Source: Tridacna crocea (Eukaryota; Mollusca; Bivalvia; Cardiida; Cardiidae). From it: a DNA stretch of 64,000 bases. Every line of letters begins with the position of its first letter. Position 1 is the first letter of the stretch. Positions 23,094-36,550 of the stretch are shown piece by piece. The position numbers were made by a program, and so were the translations under genes. Under the pieces are notes generated by a model. The model did no database searches and was not told the origin of the DNA. It saw only the letters and a list, made by a program, of their open reading frames with translations. The stretch spans positions 3,577,001 to 3,641,000 of the forward strand of contig OX031063.1 of assembly GCA_943736015.1 (NCBI GenBank), written 5' to 3'.

Positions 23094-25016
23094 AACTAGT
23101 AATCATTTTTGTCTTTGATAGGATTGAAAACATTGTGGGAAAAGGAGAAAATGCTGGTAACCTGCATTGTCTCCTTTTCTCAGATTTTTTTCAAAAGCTT
23201 TCTCTTTCGGGGGTGTTAAAAGGCGTCATTGTGTGGTAAAAGGTTAACAAGTATAAATAGAACCCCCCCCTTTACCAATCAGCCAATCAAATCCTATCCC
23301 TCTGTGAAATTATCCAATCACAGAAGCTTTAACCCTTTCCCAAACAAGCCCTGGTTTTTAAGGGTCTGGAATAGTAGCCTTTTGAAAACATTGTGGGAAA
23401 AGGAGAAAATGCTGGCTAACCAGCATTTTCTCCTTTTCCCACAATGTTTTCTAGCCTATCATAGACAGAAATTATCTTTTCAGCAAGAGTTGAATTGTCG
23501 TCTGCAAATGCTTCCAATTTAGTCTAGTCCAAAAGTTTGTCGTTTGGGAAAGGGTTAAGGAAATCAGCATGGGGCCCAGTCAGCCAATCAGAGGCTTCGA
23601 GAAATTCAAAACTGGGCCCAGTCAGCCAATCAGAGGCTTCGAGATATTCAAAGTTGGGCCCAGTCAGCCAATCAGAGAGCTTGAAAATTACTTCAAAATG
23701 GCGCCCTAATATATAGATAGAAAACAGTGAACAAAAAACGGCATAAAAGTGGATTTACAGTCTTCTTTGAAGGCTGCTGTGCAGTCCTAGGCAAACTGCT
23801 AGGCATGCACCACCCACACATGCCAGATTTCACTGAAAAAGGGCCAAAATTTAAGAAATCAGGGTGGCAGAAGACCTTGTTTTGGTCTGTTCAAGCGCCC
23901 TTGCAAGAGTTACTTCCCTTGAAATAAACCCTTGATGCCCCTTTATCCCTTAATTAGATTTCCTGACTCAGACCACATTAAATTCTGCGCATTGAATAAG
24001 CCAAAATGATCAATGTACAGTGTAAAAACCCCAGAAATTAATGTGACAAGTGGCTAAAAAAGGACTGAATACTCTTTCAGTAGCAATTGATTCCCATTGC
24101 ACGAATCAAACAAAGGGAATTGAAGTGTAATTTTTCTAATCTCTTCAAACCGCAACAAGAAACCCAGTTACGTCGACTGCCGTTTCATACGTGCCAGTTA
24201 CGCACATGCCAAAACACCAGGAAATAATGTGACAAGTGGCTAAAAAAAGACTGAAGACTCTTTCAGTAGCAACTGCTTCCTGTTGCATAAGTCAAACAAA
24301 GAGAACTAAATTTCTAATATATTTTTTCTCTCCAATCTCTTTATACTGTGACGACATATACCCATTTACGTAGACTACCGTCTCTCGTAGGTGCCACTTA
24401 CGTATCCTCGAAAACATGAAAAATTGACCTACGGAACATTTCCTAGCAGACGACACATGTTTCTTAAGTCAAATATAGGGAACTAAATTTCTGATTTTTT
24501 TTTCTCCATTGTCTTTATACCATGACAACAAACCCATTTACGTTGACTACCGTCTCATAGGTGCCAGTTACGTATCCGCGAAAACATGAAAAATGGACTT
24601 TTGGAACATTTTGTAGCAGACGACACCTGTCGTTTAAGTCAATCATAGGGATTTTTCTTTTTCGTTTTCTCTCACTAGGGCCATCGATTTGGTTACGATG
24701 ACTATCTCACCCATACATGATGGTTACGTGCTACGCATAAAATCATAAAATCAACTTAGACACTTTCGGAGGCAACTGAAACCTGTTGCACAAATCAAAA
24801 AAAAAGGTAAACCGAATGCTTCCCTGTTTTCTTACCAGGGTCAATTTTGGTGACCTTGCGAGTCAAAAGTCAATGTTATGTTTAACTGCTGCGCAAAAAT
24901 ATAAAATTCAGAAGCAACCGGTTGCTGTTGCGGAAACTTTTTCCGGTTAAAAAAAATCTTGAACTAGTTTGAAGAATTTAAAAATAGGCCATAAAGATAC
25001 AATAAGATGTAAGAAT
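23094..25016 (+). repeat. Satellite unit 13 (1,923 bp)
   Basis: The MITE is at 23329-23558 with 8 C. AAATAG at 23255-23260 matches unit 16 at a 5,769-bp offset. CATACATG and AATCATAAAA near 24713-24750 are private CpG losses. Confidence 0.98.
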
Positions 25017-26938
25017 AACTAGTAATCATTTTTGTCTTTGATAGGATTGAAAACATTGTGGGAAAAGGAGAAAATGCTGGTAACCTGCATTGTCTCCTTT
25101 TCTCAGATTTTTTTCAAAAGCTTTCTCTTTCGGGGGTGTTAAAAGGCGTCATTGTGTGGTAAAAGGTTAACAAGTATAAACAGAACCCCCCCCCTTTACC
25201 AATCAGCCAATCAAATCCTATCCCTCTGTGAAATTATCCAATCACAGAAGCTTTAACCCTTTCCCAAACAAGCCCTGGTTTTTAAGGGTCTGGAATAGTA
25301 GCCTTTTGAAAACATTGTGGGAAAAGGAGAAAATGCTGGCTAACCAGCATTTTCTCCTTTTCCCACAATGTTTTCTAGCCTATCATAGACAGAAATTATC
25401 TTTTCAGCAAGAGTTGAATTGTCGTCTGCAAATGCTTCCAATTTAGTCTAGTCCAAAAGTTTGTCGTTTGGGAAAGGGTTAAGGAAATCAGCATGGGGCC
25501 CAGTCAGCCAATCAGAGGCTTCGAGAAATTCAAAACTGGGCCCAGTCAGCCAATCAGAGGCTTCGAGATATTCAAAGTTGGGCCCAGTCAGCCAATCAGA
25601 GAGCTTGAAAATTACTTCGAAATGGCGCCCTAATATATAGATAGAAAACAGTGAACAAAAAACGGCATAAAAGTGGATTTACAGTCTTCTTTGAAGGCTG
25701 CTGTGCAGTCCTAGGCAAACTGCTAGGCATGCACCACCCACACATGCCAGATTTCACTGAAAAAGGGCCAAAATTTAAGAAATCAGGGTGGCAGAAGACC
25801 TTGTTTTGGTCTGTTCAAGCGCCCTTGCAAGAGTTACTTCCCTTGAAATAAACTCTTGATGCCCCTTTATCCCTTAATTAGATTTCCTGACTCAGACCAC
25901 ATTAAATTCTGCGCATTGAATAAGCCAAAATGATCAATGTACAGTGTAAAAACCCCAGAAATTAATGTGACAAGTGGCTAAAAAAGGACTGAATACTCTT
26001 TCAGTAGCAATTGATTCCCATTGCACGAATCAAACAAAGGGAATTGAAGTGTAATTTTTCTAATCTCTTCAAACCGCAACAAGAAACCCAGTTACGTCGA
26101 CTGCCGTTTCATACGTGCCAGTTACGCACATGCCAAAACACCAGGAAATAATGTGACAAGTGGCTAAAAAAAGACTGAAGACTCTTTCAGTAGCAACTGC
26201 TTCCTGTTGCATAAGTCAAACAAAGAGAACTAAATTTCTAATATATTTTTTCTCTCCAATCTCTTTATACTGTGACGACATATACCCATTTACGTAGACT
26301 ACCGTCTCTCGTAGGTGCCACTTACGTATCCTCGAAAACATGAAAAATTGACCTATGGAACATTTCCTAGCAGACGACACATGTTTCTTAAGTCAAATAT
26401 AGGGAACTAAATTTCTGATTTTTTTTCCTCCATTGTCTTTATACCATGACAACAAACCCATTTACGTTGACTACCGTCTCATAGGTGCCAGTTACGTATC
26501 TGCGAAAACATGAAAAATGGACTTTTGGAACATTTTGTAGCAGACGACACCTGTCGTTTAAGTCAATCATAGGGATTTTTCTTTTTCGTTTTCTCTCACT
26601 AGGGCCATCGATTTGGTTACGATGACTATCTCACCCATACGTGATGGTTACGTGCTACGCATAAAATCGTAAAATCAACTTAGACACTTTCGGAGGCAAC
26701 TGAAACCTGTTGCACAAATCAAAGAAAGGTAAACCGAATGCTTCCCTGTTTTCTTACCAGGGTCAATTTTGGTGACCTTGCGAGTCAAAAGTCAATGTTA
26801 TGTTTAACTGCTGCGCAAAAATATAAAATTCAGAAGCAACCGGTTGCTGTTGCGGAAACTTTTTCCGGTTAAAAAAAATCTTGAACTAGTTTGAAGAATT
26901 TAAAAATAGGCCATAAAGATACAATAAGATGTAAGAAT
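25017..26938 (+). repeat. Satellite unit 14 (1,922 bp)
   Basis: The MITE is at 25253-25482 with 9 C. Private changes are CTTCGAAATGG (25616), AACTCTTG (25851), CTATGGAA (26354), TTTCCTCC before the T-tract end and TCTGCGAA (26500). CAAAGAAAGG replaces the A-tract, as in units 9 and 16 onward. Confidence 0.98.
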
Positions 26939-28862
26939 AACTAGTAATCATTTTTGTCTTTGATAGGATTGAAAACATTGTGGGAAAAGGAGAAAATGCT
27001 GGTAACCTGCATTGTCTCCTTTTCTCAGATTTTTTTCAAAAGCTTTCTCTTTCGGGGGTGTTAAAAGGCGTCATTGTGTGGTAAAAGGTTAACAAGTATA
27101 AACAGAACCCCCCCCTTTACCAATCAGCCAATCAAATCCTATCCCTCTGTGAAATTATCCAATCACAGAAGCTTTAACCCTTTCCCAAACAAGCCCTGGT
27201 TTTTAAGGGTCTGGAATAGTAGCCTTTTGAAAACATTGTGGGAAAAGGAGAAAATGCTGGCTAACCAGCATTTTCTCCTTTTCCCACAATGTTTTCTAGC
27301 CTATCATAGACAGAAATTATCTTTTCAGCAAGAGTTGAATTGTCGTCTGCAAATGCTTCCAATTTAGTCTAGTCCAAAAGTTTGTCGTTTGGGAAAGGGT
27401 TAAGGAAATCAGCATGGGGCCCAGTCAGCCAATCAGAGGCTTCGAGAAATTCAAAACTGGGCCCAGTCAGCCAATCAGAGGCTTCGAGATATTCAAAGTT
27501 GGGCCCAGTCAGCCAATCAGAGAGCTTGAAAATTACTTCAAAATGGCGCCCTAATATATAGATAGAAAACAGTGAACAAAAAACGGCATAAAAGTGGATT
27601 TACAGTCTTCTTTGAAGGCTGCTGTGCAGTCCTAGGCAAACTGCTAGGCATGCACCACCCACACATGCCAGATTTCACTGAAAAAGGGCCAAAATTTAAG
27701 AAATCAGGGTGGCAGAAGACCTTGTTTTGGTCTGTTCAAGCGCCCTTGCAAGAGTTACTTCCCTTGAAATAAACCCTTGATGCCCCTTTATCCCTTAATT
27801 AGATTTCCTGACTCAGACCACATTAAATTCTGCGCATTGAATAAGCCAAAATGATCAATGTACAGTGTAAAAACCCCAGAAATTAATGTGACAAGTGGCT
27901 AAAAAAGGACTGAATACTCTTTCAGTAGCAATTGATTCCCATTGCACGAATCAAACAAAGGGAATTGAAGTGTAATTTTTCTAATCTCTTCAAACCGCAA
28001 CAAGAAACCCAGTTACGTCGACTGCCGTTTCATACGTGCCAGTTACGCACATGCCAAAACACCAGGAAATAATGTGACAAGTGGCTAAAAAAAGACTGAA
28101 GACTCTTTCAGTAGCAACTGCTTCCTGTTGCATAAGTTAAACAAAGAGAACTAAATTTCTAATATATTTTTTCTCTCCAATCTCTTTATACTGTGACGAC
28201 ATATACCCATTTACGTAGACTACCGTCTCTCGTAGGTGCCACTTACGTATCCTCGAAAACATGAAAAATTGACCTACGGAACATTTCCTAGCAGACGACA
28301 CATGTTTCTTAAGTCAAATATAGGGAACTAAATTTCTGATTTTTTTTTTCTCCATTGTCTTTATACCATGACAGCAAACCCATTTACGTTGACTACCGTC
28401 TCATAGGTGCCAGTTACGTATCCGCGAAAACATGAAAAATGGACTTTTGGAACATTTTGTAGCAGACGACACCTGTCGTTTAAGTCAATCATAGGGATTT
28501 TTCTTTTTCGTTTTCTCTCACTAGGGCCATCGATTTGGTTACGATGACTATCTCACCCATACGTGATGGTTACGTGCTACGCATAAAATCGTAAAATCAA
28601 CTTAGACACTTTCGGAGGCAACTGAAACCTGTTGCACAAATCAAAAAAAAAGGTAAACCGAATGCTTCCCTGTTTTCTTACCAGGGTCAATTTTGGTGAC
28701 CTTGCGAGTCAAAAGTCAATGTTATGTTTAACTGCTGCGCAAAAATATAAAATTCAGAAGCAACCGGTTGCTGTTGCGGAAACTTTTTCCGGTTAAAAAA
28801 AATCTTGAACTAGTTTGAAGAATTTAAAAATAGGCCATAAAGATACAATAAGATGTAAGAAT
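26939..28862 (+). repeat. Satellite unit 15 (1,924 bp)
   Basis: The MITE is at 27174-27403 with 8 C. AAGTTAAAC near 28135 is private, GACAGCAAAC is shared with unit 12, and this is the last unit with the long A-tract. Confidence 0.98.
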
Positions 28863-30782
28863 AACTAGTAATCATTTTTGTCTTTGATAGGATTGAAAAC
28901 ATTGTGGGAAAAGGAGAAAATGCTGGTAACCTGCATTGTCTCCTTTTCTCAGATTTTTTTCAAAAGCTTTCTCTTTCGGGGGTGTTAAAAGGCGTCATTG
29001 TGTGGTAAAAGGTTAACAAGTATAAATAGAACCCCCCCCTTTACCAATCAGCCAATCAAATCCTATCCCTCTGTGAAATTATCCAATCACAGAAGCTTTA
29101 ACCCTTTCCCAAACAAGCCCTGGTTTTTAAGGGTCTGGAATAGTAGCCTTTTGAAAACATTGTGGGAAAAGGAGAAAATGCTGGCTAACCAGCATTTTCT
29201 CCTTTTCCCACAATGTTTTCTAGCCTATCATAGACAGAAATTATCTTTTCAGCAAGAGTTGAATTGTCGTCTGCAAATGCTTCCAATTTAGTCTAGTCCA
29301 AAAGTTTGTCGTTTGGGAAAGGGTTAAGGAAATCAGCATGGGGCCCAGTCAGCCAATCAGAGGCTTCGAGAAATTCAAAACTGGGCCCAGTCAGCCAATC
29401 AGAGGCTTCGAGATATTCAAAGTTGGGCCCAGTCAGCCAATCAGAGAGCTTGAAAATTACTTCAAAATGGCGCCCTAATATATAGATAGAAAACAGTGAA
29501 CAAAAAACGGCATAAAAGTGGATTTACAGTCTTCTTTGAAGGCTGCTGTGCAGTCCTAGGCAAACTGCTAGGCATGCACCACCCACACATGCCAGATTTC
29601 ACTGAAAAAGGGCCAAAATTTAAGAAATCAGGGTGGCAGAAGACCTTGTTTTGGTCTGTTCAAGCGCCCTTGCAAGAGTTACTTCCCTTGAAATAAACCC
29701 TTGATGCCCCTTTATCCCTTAATTAGATTTCCTGACTCAGACCACATTAAATTCTGCGCATTGAATAAGCCAAAATGATCAATGTACAGTGTAAAAACCC
29801 CAGAAATTAATGTGACAAGTGGCTAAAAAAGGACTGAATACTCTTTCAGTAGCAATTGATTCCCATTGCACGAATCAAACAAAGGGAATTGAAGTGTAAT
29901 TTTTCTAATCTCTTCAAACCGCAACAAGAAACCCAGTTACGTCGACTGCCGTTTCATACGTGCCAGTTACGCACATGCCAAAACACCAGGAAATAATGTG
30001 ACAAGTGGCTAAAAAAAGACTGAAGACTCTTTCAGTAGCAACTGCTTCCTGTTGCATAAGTCAAACAAAGAGAACTAAATTTCTAATATATTTTTTCTCT
30101 CCAATCTCTTTATACTGTGACGACATATACCCATTTACGTAGACTACCGTCTCTCGTAGGTGCCACTTACGTATCCTCGAAAACATGAAAAATTGACCTA
30201 CGGAACATTTCCTAGCAGACGACACGTTTCTTAAGTCAAATATAGGGAACTAAATTTCTGATTTTTTTTTTCTCCATTGTCTTTATACCATGACAACAAA
30301 CCCATTTACGTTGACTGCCATCTCATAGGTGCCAGTTACATATCCGCGAAAACATGAAAAATGGACTTTTGGAACATTTTGTAGCAGACGACACCTGTCG
30401 TTTAAGTCAATCATAGGGATTTTTCTTTTTCGTTTTCTCTCACTAGGGCCATCGATTTGGTTACGATGACTATCTCACCCATACGTGATGGTTACGTGCT
30501 ACGCATAAAATCGTAAAATCAACTTAGACACTTTCGGAGGCAACTGAAACCTGTTGCACAAATCAAAGAAAGGTAAACCGAATGCTTCCCTGTTTTCTTA
30601 CCAGGGTCAATTTTGGTGACCTTGCGAGTCAAAAGTCAATGTTATGTTTAACTGCTGCGCAAAAATATAAAATTCAGAAGCAACCGGTTGCTGTTGCGGA
30701 AACTTTTTCCGGTTAAAAAAAATCTTGAACTAGTTTGAAGAATTTAAAAATAGGCCATAAAGATACAATAAGATGTAAGAAT
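28863..30782 (+). repeat. Satellite unit 16 (1,920 bp), shortest unit
   Basis: The MITE is at 29098-29327 with 8 C. A 2-bp deletion turns GACACATGTTTC into GACACGTTTC near 30225. TGCCATCTC (30316) and TTACATATCC (30337) are private CpG losses. Confidence 0.98.
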
Positions 30783-32704
30783 AACTAGTAATCATTTTTG
30801 TCTTTGATAGGATTGAAAACATTGTGGGAAAAGGAGAAAATGCTGGTAACCTGCATTGTCTCCTTTTCTCAGATTATTTTCAAAAGCTTTCTCTTTCGGG
30901 GATGTTAAAAGGCGTCATTGTGTGGTAAAAGGTTAACAAGTATAAACAGAACCCCCCCCTTTACCAATCAGCCAATCAAATCCTATCCCTCTGTGAAATT
31001 ATCCAATCACAGAAGCTTTAACCCTTTCCCAAACAAGCCCTGGTTTTTAAGGGTCTGGAATAGTAGCCTTTTGAAAACATTGTGGGAAAAGGAGAAAATG
31101 CTGGTTAACCAGCATTTTCTCCTTTTCCCACAATGTTTTCTAGCCTATCATAGACAGAAATTATCTTTTCAGCAAGAGTTGAATTGTCGTCTGCAAATGC
31201 TTCCAATTTAGTCTAGTCCAAAAGTTTGTCGTTTGGAAAAGGGTTAAGGAAATCAGCATGGGGCCCAGTCAGCCAATCAGAGGCTTCGAGAAATTCAAAA
31301 CTGGGCCCAGTCAGCCAATCAGAGGCTTCGAGATATTCAAAGTTGGGCCCAGTCAGCCAATCAGAGAGCTTGAAAATTACTTCAAAATGGCGCCCTAATA
31401 TATAGATAGAAAACAGTGAACAAAAAACGGCATAAAAGTGGATTTACAGTCTTCTTTGAAGGCTGCTGTGCAGTCCTAGGCAAACTGCTAGGCATGCACC
31501 ACCCACACATGCCAGATTTCACTGAAAAAGGGCCAAAATTTAAGAAATCAGGGTGGCAGAAGACCTTGTTTTGGTCTGTTCAAGCGCCCTTGCAAGAGTT
31601 ACTTCCCTTGAAATAAACCCTTGATGCCCCTTTATCCCTTAATTAGATTTCCTGACTCAGACCACATTAAATTCTGCGCATTGAATAAGCCAAAATGATC
31701 AATGTACAGTGTAAAAACCCCAGAAATTAATGTGACAAGTGGCTAAAAAAGGACTGAATACTCTTTCAGTAGCAATTGATTCCCATTGCATGAATCAAAC
31801 AAAGGGAATTGAAGTGTAATTTTTCTAATCTCTTCAAACCGCAACAAGAAACCCAGTTACGTCGACTGCCGTTTCATACGTGCCAGTTATGCACATGCCA
31901 AAACACCAGGAAATAATGTGACAAGTGGCTAAAAAAAGACTGAAGACTCTTTCAGTAGCAACTGCTTCCTGTTGCATAAGTCAAACAAAGAGAACTAAAT
32001 TTCTAATATATTTTTTCTCTCCAATCTCTTTATACTGTGACGACATATACCCATTTACGTAGACTACCGTCTCTCGTAGGTGCCACTTACGTATCCTCGA
32101 AAACATGAAAAATTGACCTACGGAACATTTCCTAGCAGACGACACATGTTTCTTAAGTCAAATATAGGGAACTAAATTTCTGATTCTTTTTTTCTCCATT
32201 GTCTTTATACCATGACAACAAACCAATATACGTTGACTACCGTCTCATAGGTGCCAGTTACGTATCCGCGAAAACATGAAAAATGGACTTTTGGAACATT
32301 TTGTAGCAGACGACACCTGTCGTTTAAGTCAATCATAGGGATTTTTCTTTTTCGTTTTCTCTCACTAGGGCCATCGATTTGGTTACGATGACTATCTCAC
32401 CCATACGTGATGGTTACGTGCTACGCATAAAATCGTAAAATCAACTTAGACACTTTCGGAGGCAACTGAAACCTGTTGCACAAATCAAAGAAAGGTAAAC
32501 CGAATGCTTCCCTGTTTTCTTACCAGGGTCAATTTTGGTGACCTTGCGAGTCAAAAGTCAATGTTATGTTTAACTGCTGCGCAAAAATATAAAATTCAGA
32601 AGCAACCGGTTGCTGTTGCGGAAACTTTTTCCGGTTAAAAAAAATCTTGAACTAGTTTGAAGAATTTAAAAATAGGCCATAAAGATACAATAAGATGTAA
32701 GAAT
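30783..32704 (+). repeat. Satellite unit 17 (1,922 bp), most divergent unit
   Basis: The MITE is at 31018-31247. Variants include GATTATTTTC (also units 25 and 30), GGGGATG, CTGGTTAACCAG in the hairpin loop, a G-to-A change in the right terminal inverted repeat (GTTTGGAAAAGGGTTAA), ATGAATC, TTATGCAC, a C in the T-tract (as in 27 and 32) and a private AACCAATATACG near 32221. Confidence 0.98.
31018..31247. mobile_element. MITE copy of unit 17, with altered end and fully palindromic core
   Basis: The core loop is TTAA instead of CTAA, so 31073-31140 is a gap-free 68-bp palindrome. The right terminal inverted repeat has one G-to-A change (GTTTGGAAAAGGGTTAA at 31231-31247), so the ends no longer match perfectly. 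Confidence 0.75.
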
Positions 32705-34626
32705 AACTAGTAATCATTTTTGTCTTTGATAGGATTGAAAACATTGTGGGAAAAGGAGAAAATGCTGGTAACCTGCATTGTCTCCTTTTCTCAGATTTTT
32801 TTCAAAAGCTTTCTCTTTCGGGGATGTTAAAAGGCGTCATTGTGTGGTAAAAGGTTAACAAGTATAAACAGAACCCCCCCCTTTACCAATCAGCCAATCA
32901 AATCCTATCCCTCTGTGAAATTATCCAATCACAGAAGCTTTAACCCTTTCCCAAACAAGCCCTGGTTTTTAAGGGTCTGGAATAGTAGCCTTTTGAAAAC
33001 ATTGTGGGAAAAGGAGAAAATGCTGGCTAACCAGCATTTTCTCCTTTTCCCACAATGTTTTCTAGCCTATCATAGACAGAAATTATCTTTTCAGCAAGAG
33101 TTGAATTGTCGTCTGCAAATGCTTCCAATTTAGTCTAGTCCAAAAGTTTGTCGTTTGGGAAAGGGTTAAGGAAATCAGCATGGGGCCCAGTCAGCCAATC
33201 AGAGGCTTCGAGAAATTCAAAACTGGGCCCAGTCAGCCAATCAGAGGCTTCGAGATATTCAAAGTTGGGCCCAGTCAGCCAATCAGAGAGCTTGAAAATT
33301 ACTTCAAAATGGCGCCCTAATATATAGATAGAAAACAGTGAACAAAAAACGGCATAAAAGTGGATTTACAGTCTTCTTTGAAGGCTGCTGTGCAGTCCTA
33401 GGCAAACTGCTAGGCATGCACCACCCACACATGCCAGATTTCACTGAAAAAGGGCCAAAATTTAAGAAATCAGGGTGGCAGAAGACCTTGTTTTGGTCTG
33501 TTCAAGCGCCCTTGCAAGAGTTACTTCCCTTGAAATAAACCCTTGATGCCCCTTTATCCCTTAATTAGATTTCCTGACTCAGACCACATTAAATTCTGCG
33601 CATTGAATAAGCCAAAATGATCAATGTACAGTGTAAAAACCCCAGAAATTAATGTGACAAGTGGCTAAAAAAGGACTGAATACTCTTTCAGTAGCAATTG
33701 ATTCCCATTGCACGAATCAAACAAAGGGAATTGAAGTGTAATTTTTCTAATCTCTTCAAACCGCAACAAGAAACCCAGTTACGTCGACTGCCGTTTCATA
33801 CGTGCCAGTTACGCACATGCCAAAACACCAGGAAATAATGTGACAAGTGGCTAAAAAAAGACTGAAGACTCTTTCAGTAGCAACTGCTTCCTGTTGCATA
33901 AGTCAAACAAAGAGAACTAAATTTCTAATATATTTTTTCTCTCCAATCTCTTTATACTGTGACGACATATACCCATTTACGTAGACTACCGTCTCTCGTA
34001 GGTGCCACTTACGTATCCTCGAAAACATGAAAAATTGACCTACGGAACATTTCCTAGCAGACGACACATGTTTCTTAAGTCAAATATAGGGAACTAAATT
34101 TCTGATTTTTTTTTTCTCCATTGTCTTTATACCATGACAACAAACCCATTTACGTTGACTACCGTCTCATAGGTGCCAGTTACGTATCCGCGAAAACATG
34201 AAAAATGGACTTTTGGAACATTTTGTAGCAGACGACACCTGTCGTTTAAGTCAATCATAGGGATTTTTCTTTTTCGTTTTCTCTCACTAGGGCCATCGAT
34301 TTGGTTACGATGACTATCTCACCCATACGTGATGGTTACGTGCTACGCATAAAATCGTAAAATCAACTTAGACACTTTCGGAGGCAACTGAAACCTGTTG
34401 CACAAATCAAAGAAAGGTAAACCGAATGCTTCCCTGTTTTCTTACCAGGGTCAATTTTGGTGACCTTGCGAGTCAAAAGTCAATGTTATGTTTAACTGCT
34501 GCGCAAAAATATAAAATTCAGAAGCAACCGGTTGCTGTTGCGGAAACTTTTTCCGGTTAAAAAAAATCTTGAACTAGTTTGAAGAATTTAAAAATAGGCC
34601 ATAAAGATACAATAAGATGTAAGAAT
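32705..34626 (+). repeat. Satellite unit 18 (1,922 bp)
   Basis: The MITE is at 32940-33169 with 8 C. GGGGATG near 32820 is the main distinguishing change. Otherwise the unit matches the consensus of the right part of the array, including CAAAGAAAGG. Confidence 0.98.
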
Positions 34627-36550
34627 AACTAGTAATCATTTTTGTCTTTGATAGGATTGAAAACATTGTGGGAAAAGGAGAAAATGCTGGTAACCTGCAT
34701 TGTCTCCTTTTCTCAGATTTTTTTCAAAAGCTTTCTCTTTCGGGGGTGTTAAAAGGCGTCATTGTGTGGTAAAAGGTTAACAAGTATAAACAGAACCCCC
34801 CCCCCTTTACCAATCAGCCAATCAAATCCTATCCCTCTGTGAAATTATCCAATCACAGAAGCTTTAACCCTTTCCCAAACAAGCCCTGGTTTTTAAGGGT
34901 CTGGAATAGTAGCCTTTTGAAAACATTGTGGGAAAAGGAGAAAATGCTGGCTAACCAGCATTTTCTCCTTTTCCCACAATGTTTTCTAGCCTATCATAGA
35001 CAGAAATTATCTTTTCAGCAAGAGTTGAATTGTCGTCTGCAAATGCTTCCAATTTAGTCTAGTCCAAAAGTTTGTCGTTTGGGAAAGGGTTAAGGAAATC
35101 AGCATGGGGCCCAGTCAGCCAATCAGAGGCTTCGAGAAATTCAAAACTGGGCCCAGTCAGCCAATCAGAGGCTTCGAGATATTCAAAGTTGGGCCCAGTC
35201 AGCCAATCAGAGAGCTTGAAAATTACTTCAAAATGGCGCCCTAATATATAGATAGAAAACAGTGAACAAAAAACGGCATAAAAGTGGATTTACAATCTTC
35301 TTTGAAGGCTGCTGTGCAGTCCTAGGCGAACTGCTAGGCATGCACCACCCACACATGCCAGATTTCACTGAAAAAGGGCCAAAATTTAAGAAATCAGGGT
35401 GGCAGAAGACCTTGTTTTGGTCTGTTCAAGCGCCCTTGCAAGAGTTACTTCCCTTGAAATAAACCCTTGATGCCCCTTTATCCCTTAATTAGATTTCCTG
35501 ACTCAGACCACATTAAATTCTGCGCATTGAATAAGCCAAAATGATCAATGTACAGTGTAAAAACCCCAGAAATTAATGTGACAAGTGGCTAAAAAAGGAC
35601 TGAATACTCTTTCAGTAGCAATTGATTCCCATTGCACGAATCAAACAAAGGGAATTGAAGTGTAATTTTTCTAATCTCTTCAAACCGCAACAAGAAACCC
35701 AGTTACGTCGACTGCCGTTTCATACGTGCCAGTTACGCACATGCCAAAACACCAGGAAATAATGTGACAAGTGGCTAAAAAAAGACTGAAGACTCTTTCA
35801 GTAGCAACTGCTTCCTGTTGCATAAGTCAAACAAAGAGAACTAAATTTCTAATATATTTTTTCTCTCCAATCTCTTTATACTGTGACGACATATACCCAT
35901 TTACGTAGACTACCGTCTCTCATAGGTGCCACTTACGTATCCTCGAAAACATGAAAAATTGACCTACGGAACATTTCCTAGCAGACGACACATGTTTCTT
36001 AAGTCAAATATAGGGAACTAAATTTCTGATTTTTTTTTTCTCCATTGTCTTTATACCATGACAACAAACCCATTTACGTTGACTAGCATCTCATAGGTGC
36101 CAGTTACGTATCCGCGAAAACATGAAAAATGGACTTTTGGAACATTTTGTAGCAGACGACACCTGTCGTTTAAGTCAATCATAGGGATTTTTCTTTTTCG
36201 TTTTCTCTCACTAGGGCCATCGATTTGGTTACGATGACTATCTCACCCATACGTGATGGTTACGTGCTACGCATAAAATCGTAAAATCAACTTAGACACT
36301 TTCGGAGGCAACTGAAACCTGTTGCACAAATCAAAGAAAGGTAAACCGAATGCTTCCCTGTTTTCTTACCAGGGTCAATTTTGGTGACCTTGCGAGTCAA
36401 AAGTCAATGTTATGTTTAACTGCTGCGCAAAAATATAAAATTCAGAAGCAACCGGTTGCTGTTGCGGAAACTTTTTCCGGTTAAAAAAAATCTTGAACTA
36501 GTTTAAAGAATTTAAAAATAGGCCATAAAGATACAATAAGATGTAAGAAT
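34627..36550 (+). repeat. Satellite unit 19 (1,924 bp)
   Basis: The MITE is at 34864-35093 with 10 C. TACAATCTTC near 35292 is private. GCGAACTGC (35327), CTCATAGG (35920), CTAGCATCTC (36083) and GTTTAAAG (36501) link it to units 20 and 21, and GCGAACTGC plus CTAGCATCTC also to units 24 and 29. Confidence 0.98.
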
